A stretch of 64,000 bases of DNA from Proteus columbae. GTDB taxonomy: Bacteria > Pseudomonadota > Gammaproteobacteria > Enterobacterales > Enterobacteriaceae. Location of the stretch: NCBI RefSeq assembly GCF_009914335.1, contig NZ_CP043925.1, positions 930,001-994,000 of the forward strand. The letters are read 5' to 3'. The position numbers and the translations under genes were made by a program. Of the stretch, positions 58,888 to 64,000 are shown one piece after another (position 1 is the stretch's first letter; every line of letters begins with the position of its first letter). The notes under the pieces are model-generated. The model had not been told where the DNA came from, did not search any database, and worked only from the letters and a program-made list of their open reading frames with translations.

Positions 58888-59400
58888 ATGGATAGTACAA
58901 TTTACCTTATCGGACCTAGAGGTGCAGGAAAAACAACAGTAGGTAAAGCACTTTCCCTCACTTTAGATTATAGATTTATTGATACGGATGATTGGATAAC
59001 TCAAAAATATCAACAAACTATATCTTCAATGGTTCAAGAGAAAGGTTGGGATTTTTTTCGTCAAACTGAATCAGAAGCATTAGTCCAAGTTAGTCAGCCT
59101 AACCAAGTTATCTCAACGGGTGGTGGTATGATTTTAGCAGATCAAAATCGTGCTTATATGAAATCTTCAGGTGTTATTATTTATTTACAGGCATCTCTTG
59201 AAACTTTAGTTAAGCGTTTGTCCCAAGATCCAAATGAAGCACAAAGACCAAGTTTGACAGGTAAAACGTTAGTTTCAGAAATGAATGACGTTTTGGCTAA
59301 ACGTGAACCTTTATATTTGCAATGTGCTGATATCATTGTTGATGCGGGATTACCTATAAATGAGATTATTGAGGCAATTCTCGCAAAACTCGCGAAATAA
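58888..59400 (+). CDS. aroL: Shikimate kinase II
   Basis: About 170 residues. P-loop GPRGAGKTT at about 9-17, shikimate-binding DTDDW near 33 and VISTGGGMIL near 76, lid RPSLTGKTL near 118. It resembles E. coli AroL more than AroK (GPRGxGKT and the DTDxW motif). ATG 58888 is preferred over 58870 since homologues begin a few residues before the P-loop. It phosphorylates shikimate in aromatic amino acid synthesis. An inverted repeat CATACT/AGTATG lies at about 58818-58833 upstream; no TyrR box was found. Confidence 0.92.
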   Translation: MDSTIYLIGPRGAGKTTVGKALSLTLDYRFIDTDDWITQKYQQTISSMVQEKGWDFFRQTESEALVQVSQPNQVISTGGGMILADQNRAYMKSSGVIIYLQASLETLVKRLSQDPNEAQRPSLTGKTLVSEMNDVLAKREPLYLQCADIIVDAGLPINEIIEAILAKLAK

Positions 59401-59497
59401 TTAAGAAGTCGTCTGATATAAAGGATAAAAAAGGGAACATCTATTTTATTTTCATCACATCCTATTTATAGTAAGGCTAATTATAGCAAAATGAGAT

Positions 59498-61663
59498 ATG
59501 GATATGATGTTGATAGCGTTTTTTAAAACACTATTTAAATTCTTATTTAGAATAAGAATTGAAGGACTTGTTAATCAGTTTTCACAATATGAAAAATGTA
59601 TAATTACACCAAATCACACTTCTTTTATTGACGGTATATTATTACGTTTATTCCTGCCTATTAATCCTGTATTTGCTGTTTATACCTCTGTTGCTTCTGC
59701 AAAAACGACAAGATGGTTAGGTCGTTATGCCGATATCGTACCTTTAGATCCCGCTAACCCAATGGCCGTGCGTCAGTTAGTTAAAGAAGTGGATAAAGGT
59801 CGTCCGGTTGTGATTTTCCCAGAAGGAAGGATCACTGTAACAAATGGTTTAATGAAAATTTATGAAGGTGCTGCTTTTATTGCTGCAAAATCAGGCGCTA
59901 AAGTTGTTCCTGTTAGAATTGAAGGGGCTGAATTCAGCTATTTTTCACGAGTACGTAAAAGCTTACGAGTAAAGTCTCAATTCTTTCCTAAAATCACCAT
60001 CAAGGTGCTTCCTGCTGTTGATTTACCGATGCCAAAAGCTGAAAAATCTTCTGAGCGTCGCCGATTAGCGGGTGAAGCCATGCGTGACATCATGATGGAA
60101 GCCATCATGCAAACACGTCCTAATATCACGCTGTATGAAGCATTTTTACAGGCAATGTCTCAATATGGTCGATTTAGCCCGCTAATTTCTGATATCAACC
60201 TAAAAGAAGATTCTTATCAAGGATTACTGAAAAAAACGTTAGGGATCAGTCGATTGATTGAGCGCTACACTGAACCTAAAGAGCGTATAGGCTTATTGCT
60301 TCCAAATACAACAGTAACTGCCGCTGCACTATTAGGTGCAACAATGCGTCAACGTGTTGTGGCAATGCTAAACTACACAGCAGGTAGTTTAGGTGTACAA
60401 AATGCGATGAAAGCCGCATCAATCAAAACCATCTTTACATCACGCCAGTTTCTAGAAAAAGGGAATTTATTACATATTCCTGAGCAAACTCCAGAAGCTA
60501 ACTGGATTTATCTTGAAGATCTAAAAGATACGATCACCAGTGAAGATAAACGTTGGGTAATTAAACATCTTATTACGCCTCAAAAAGCGATGTTACCGCA
60601 AGATGCACATGATGCAGCCGTTATTCTATTTACATCAGGCTCTGAAGGTACGCCTAAAGGTGTTGTTCACAGCCATTCAAGTTTATTGGCTAACGTTGAT
60701 CAAATTCGTGCTATTGCTGATTTTTCCCCGAAAGACAAATTTATGTCAGCATTGCCGTTATTCCATGCATTTGGTTTAACTGCTTGCTTGCTAACTCCAA
60801 TTTGCTTGGGCGCACGCGTTTTTCTTTATCCAAGTCCGTTACACTATCGAGTTGTACCTGAATTAGTCTATGACCAAAACTGTACGGTGTTATTTGGTAC
60901 ATCAACCTTTTTAGGAAACTACGGAAAGTTTGCCCATCCTTATGATTTTGCCAGAGTTAGATATGTGGTTGCTGGGGCTGAAAAGCTCTCTGAATCAACG
61001 CGTGTTTTATGGCAAGAGAAATTCGGTATTCGTATTTTAGAAGGTTATGGCGTGACAGAATGTGCACCTGTTGTGTCAATCAACGTACCTATGAGTGCCA
61101 AAGCTCATACAGTAGGGCGCTTATTGCCGGGTATGGAAGGGCGTTTAATTCCAATGAGTGGTATTACCGAAGGCGGTAGATTACAACTTCGTGGTCCTAA
61201 CGTAATGATGGGATATTTACGTGTAGAATCACCTGAAAAATTGGAAGTCCCTGTCGCAACCAATGCTGACGGTATTGACGAAGAAGGTTGGTACGACACT
61301 GGTGATATTGTTGCTATTGATAGCGAAGGTTTTTGTACTATTAAAGGGCGCGTAAAACGTTTTGCAAAAATTGCGGGTGAAATGGTTTCTCTTGAAGGTG
61401 TTGAGCAACTTGCACGTAAAGCCTCTAAAGGTGAACACGCTGTTGTGACAATAAGTGATAAACGTAGAGGCGAATCATTAGTTCTGTTCACAACCGATAA
61501 GCAATTAGATCGTAGTACGCTATCAGCATTGGCAAAATCGGAAGGTGTTGCTGAAATTGCTGTACCAAAGGATATTCGTTTTATCAAAGAAATTCCTGTT
61601 TTAGGAAGTGGGAAAACGGATTTTGTCTCATTGAAAAAACTTGCTGAACAGGAAAATAATTAA
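59498..61663 (+). CDS. aas: 2-acyl-glycerophosphoethanolamine acyltransferase / acyl-ACP synthetase (bifunctional)
   Basis: 721 residues in two domains. The N-terminal acyltransferase (about 1-200) has the NHTSFIDG (NHxxxxD) motif and FPEGRIT; the C-terminal adenylate-forming domain has [35 protein letters not shown] and [10 protein letters not shown]. It re-acylates lyso-phosphatidylethanolamine, recycling phospholipids, with LplT supplying the lysolipid. An alternative ATG at 59507 fits the E. coli N-terminus better. The stop overlaps the lplT start by one base. Confidence 0.96.
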   Translation: MDMMLIAFFKTLFKFLFRIRIEGLVNQFSQYEKCIITPNHTSFIDGILLRLFLPINPVFAVYTSVASAKTTRWLGRYADIVPLDPANPMAVRQLVKEVDKGRPVVIFPEGRITVTNGLMKIYEGAAFIAAKSGAKVVPVRIEGAEFSYFSRVRKSLRVKSQFFPKITIKVLPAVDLPMPKAEKSSERRRLAGEAMRDIMMEAIMQTRPNITLYEAFLQAMSQYGRFSPLISDINLKEDSYQGLLKKTLGISRLIERYTEPKERIGLLLPNTTVTAAALLGATMRQRVVAMLNYTAGSLGVQNAMKAASIKTIFTSRQFLEKGNLLHIPEQTPEANWIYLEDLKDTITSEDKRWVIKHLITPQKAMLPQDAHDAAVILFTSGSEGTPKGVVHSHSSLLANVDQIRAIADFSPKDKFMSALPLFHAFGLTACLLTPICLGARVFLYPSPLHYRVVPELVYDQNCTVLFGTSTFLGNYGKFAHPYDFARVRYVVAGAEKLSESTRVLWQEKFGIRILEGYGVTECAPVVSINVPMSAKAHTVGRLLPGMEGRLIPMSGITEGGRLQLRGPNVMMGYLRVESPEKLEVPVATNADGIDEEGWYDTGDIVAIDSEGFCTIKGRVKRFAKIAGEMVSLEGVEQLARKASKGEHAVVTISDKRRGESLVLFTTDKQLDRSTLSALAKSEGVAEIAVPKDIRFIKEIPVLGSGKTDFVSLKKLAEQENN

Positions 61664-62862
61664 TGTCAGAGAATATTAGTCAGCCTCCTTTAATGAGTAG
61701 AGGAATGAAAGCGGTATTGATATCGCAATTCCTTTCCGCTTTTGCTGACAATGCATTATTGTTTGCGATCCTCGCTCAGTTTAAATCGGCGCTTTACCCT
61801 GAGTGGAGCCAACCTGTTTTACAAATGGTATTTGTGCTGGCTTTTATTCTTTTAGCACCTTTTGTTGGGCAGTTTGCTGATCGTAATCCTAAGGGTAGGG
61901 TAATGCTCAGTGGGAATCTTTTAAAATTTGTAGGCGCATTTCTTATCTGTGTCGGCTCAGATCCTTTCCTTGGTTATGCCTTAGTGGGAATTGGTGCTGC
62001 TGTTTATTCTCCTGCTAAATATGGCATTTTAGGTGAATTAACAGATGGTGAACGTTTAGTAAAAGCTAATGGTTTAATGGAAGCATCAACGATTGCTGCT
62101 ATTTTATTAGGTTCAGTGATTGGTGGTTTGCTCTCAGATTGGAGCATTGTTTTTGCATTAGGTGTTTGCGCTGCAATGTATGCTTTAGCGGTATTTGTTA
62201 ACTTTGGTATACCAAAATTATCAGCGGCTCAAATCGGGCGAGGTTGGAACATTAAAAGAATGTTCACTCAATTTCTTGAGGCAACGCGCACCTTATGGAC
62301 TGATAAAGAAAGCCGTTTTTCTTTAGTGGGAACCAGCATGTTTTGGGGCGCTGGAGTCACATTGCGTTTTTTACTTGTTCAGTGGGTACCTATTGCTCTA
62401 GGTATGACTGATAATACGACACCGACTATATTAAATGCGATGGTTGCCATTGGTATTGTAGTCGGTGCTGGATTAGCCGCTAAATTTGTGACACTGAAAA
62501 CAGTACGCCGCTGTATGCCTGCTGGTATTTTAATTGGTCTTGGTGTTGTTTACTTTTCATTGCAAACCTCAATTATTCCATCTTACCTAATTCTTATCAT
62601 CATCGGTGTTTTTGGTGGTTTCTTTGTCGTGCCATTGAATGCGCTATTACAAGACAAAGGAAAGCACAGTGTAGGTGCTGGTAATGCTATTGCTGTACAA
62701 AACTTAGGTGAAAATACGGCAATGCTATTAATGCTTGGATTGTTCTCACTGGTAACAAGCATTGGTGTCTCTGTCGTTGCTATCGGAATTGGGTTTGGTG
62801 CTATTTTTGCCCTCGCAATTGGTGGTCTATGGTTATGGGATTGCACCAGAAAGAAATCTTAA
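61663..62862 (+). CDS. lplT: Lysophospholipid transporter LplT
   Basis: 399 residues, MFS fold with twelve hydrophobic segments, beginning [20 protein letters not shown] and continuing with [19 protein letters not shown] as in E. coli LplT. It flips lysophospholipids across the inner membrane for Aas. It shares a base with the aas stop (TAATG), so the two are coupled. In other bacteria the two domains are fused, which supports joint function. Confidence 0.96.
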   Translation: MSENISQPPLMSRGMKAVLISQFLSAFADNALLFAILAQFKSALYPEWSQPVLQMVFVLAFILLAPFVGQFADRNPKGRVMLSGNLLKFVGAFLICVGSDPFLGYALVGIGAAVYSPAKYGILGELTDGERLVKANGLMEASTIAAILLGSVIGGLLSDWSIVFALGVCAAMYALAVFVNFGIPKLSAAQIGRGWNIKRMFTQFLEATRTLWTDKESRFSLVGTSMFWGAGVTLRFLLVQWVPIALGMTDNTTPTILNAMVAIGIVVGAGLAAKFVTLKTVRRCMPAGILIGLGVVYFSLQTSIIPSYLILIIIGVFGGFFVVPLNALLQDKGKHSVGAGNAIAVQNLGENTAMLLMLGLFSLVTSIGVSVVAIGIGFGAIFALAIGGLWLWDCTRKKS

Positions 62863-62898
62863 ACAGTGAGATTTAGAATAGAGGTTAGATGAACCTTA

Positions 62899-63405
62899 AT
62901 GATAAATTACGATGAAATGACCCACCTAAGTATTGAGGTGGGTAAAGTGTTACTTGAAAAGAAGAGCACGATAACAACCGCTGAATCTTGCACTGGTGGA
63001 TGGATTGCGAAAGTTATTACTGATATTGCCGGAAGTTCTGAATATTATCACCGTGGCTTTGTAACATATAGCAATGAAGCAAAGCATGAAATGATAGGTG
63101 TTGATGAACAAACTTTGCTTAAATACGGCGCGGTGAGTGAGGAAGTTGTTCTTCAAATGGCTAAAGGGGCACTGATAACAGCTAATGCAGATTTTGCAGT
63201 GTCTGTTAGCGGTATTGCAGGCCCTGGTGGTGGTAGCGAAGAAAAACCCGTTGGTTTAGTTTGGTTTGGCTTTGCAATGAAAACACCAACAGGTATTCAA
63301 ACTACGGCAAAACACTGTATATTCAGTGGTTCACGAGAGCAAGTAAGAGCTGAATCTGTTATTTTTTCTTTAAAATCAATCCTTAAAGAAATTATTAATA
63401 ATTAA
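62899..63405 (+). CDS. pncC: Nicotinamide-nucleotide amidohydrolase (PncC / CinA C-terminal family)
   Basis: 168 residues, single CinA-C domain with TTAESCTGGWIAKVITDIAGSSEYYHRG and SGIAGPGGGSEEKPVGLVWFG. It converts nicotinamide mononucleotide to nicotinic acid mononucleotide in pyridine nucleotide salvage. The gene start has no strong ribosome site; the ATG at 62917 is an alternative. It lies directly before recA, as in E. coli and relatives. Confidence 0.93.
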   Translation: MINYDEMTHLSIEVGKVLLEKKSTITTAESCTGGWIAKVITDIAGSSEYYHRGFVTYSNEAKHEMIGVDEQTLLKYGAVSEEVVLQMAKGALITANADFAVSVSGIAGPGGGSEEKPVGLVWFGFAMKTPTGIQTTAKHCIFSGSREQVRAESVIFSLKSILKEIINN

Positions 63406-63406
63406 C

Positions 63407-63434
63407 TTGATACTGTATGATTATACAGTATAAT
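63407..63434 (+). promoter_or_regulatory. recA promoter with LexA box
   Basis: -35 TTGATA (63407-63412), 16-base spacer, -10 TATAAT (63429-63434). The LexA box TACTGTATGATTATACAGTA (63411-63430) fills the spacer, so bound LexA blocks RNA polymerase. The layout is almost the same as in E. coli recA. Confidence 0.95.
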
Positions 63435-63476
63435 GAGTTTCAACAAGCAAAATCATATACGTTTTAATGGTAGTGA

Positions 63477-64000
<524 letters not shown>

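Noticed and set aside
61105..61587. 160-residue antisense frame inside aas
   Set aside because: Lies wholly within the conserved adenylation domain of aas; serine/proline-rich translation typical of a shadow frame.

Overview
The window is a piece of a Gram-negative chromosome of the genus Proteus (Morganellaceae, Enterobacterales), close to P. mirabilis. The reasons are the zap-type serralysin locus with its type I exporter, the AT-rich codon use, and enterobacterial gene order that keeps the E. coli blocks mltC-yggX-mutY-trmB-yggL, hemW-rdgB-yggT-yggS-yggR, ruvX-algH-gshB-rsmE, fadE-gmhA-yafJ-yafK, pepD-gpt-frsA-crl-proBA, aas-lplT and pncC-recA. The exact species cannot be fixed from sequence alone.

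Layout. Positions 1-5538 (minus strand) hold the secreted protease locus: a second serralysin-like RTX metalloprotease, ZapA, the ABC exporter ZapB and the start of the membrane fusion protein ZapC. Positions 5735-9290 hold a purine nucleoside unit: an NHS-family nucleoside transporter, a purine nucleoside phosphorylase and a divergent ROK regulator. Positions 9565-11699 hold an XRE regulator convergent with an M20 amidohydrolase of the allantoate/carbamoyl-amino-acid type. Positions 11702-14177 are the only clearly accessory stretch: an AT-rich gene desert, a DUF4225 gene broken by frameshifts, a small membrane protein and the C-terminal stub of a tyrosine recombinase, all lying next to the 3' end of a tRNA-Phe gene, a classic island site.

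Positions 14506-28988 are core housekeeping: cell wall turnover, iron-sulfur protection, DNA repair, tRNA modification, glutaminase, an orphan siderophore-binding protein with a Fur box, heme chaperone HemW, nucleotide house-cleaning, proline synthesis (proC), PLP homeostasis, glutathione synthesis and 16S rRNA methylation. Positions 29240-34813 hold an orphan short prepilin peptidase, a two-gene redox/metallo-beta-lactamase-fold module with a divergent LysR regulator, and the lysR/lysA pair. Positions 34923-39745 hold fadE (with a FadR-like operator), gmhA, yafJ and yafK. Positions 40161-47338 are the sodium-pumping NADH:quinone reductase operon nqrABCDEF followed by its maturation factors apbE and nqrM. 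Positions 47434-53511 hold a GDPD-fold protein with missing metal ligands, SOS-regulated dinB, a Fur-boxed TonB-dependent siderophore receptor and pepD. Positions 53865-64000 hold gpt, frsA, crl, proBA, aroL, aas-lplT, pncC and the first 162 codons of recA with a textbook LexA-controlled promoter.

No CRISPR array, rRNA, intact insertion sequence or intact prophage was seen. No clearly undescribed multi-gene system stands out. The best candidates for a second look are the decayed tRNA-Phe island, the cysteine-containing second serralysin, the MBL-fold/DsbA-like/LysR module with degenerate metal site, the GDPD-like protein and a leader hairpin that buries the Shine-Dalgarno of the siderophore-binding protein gene.
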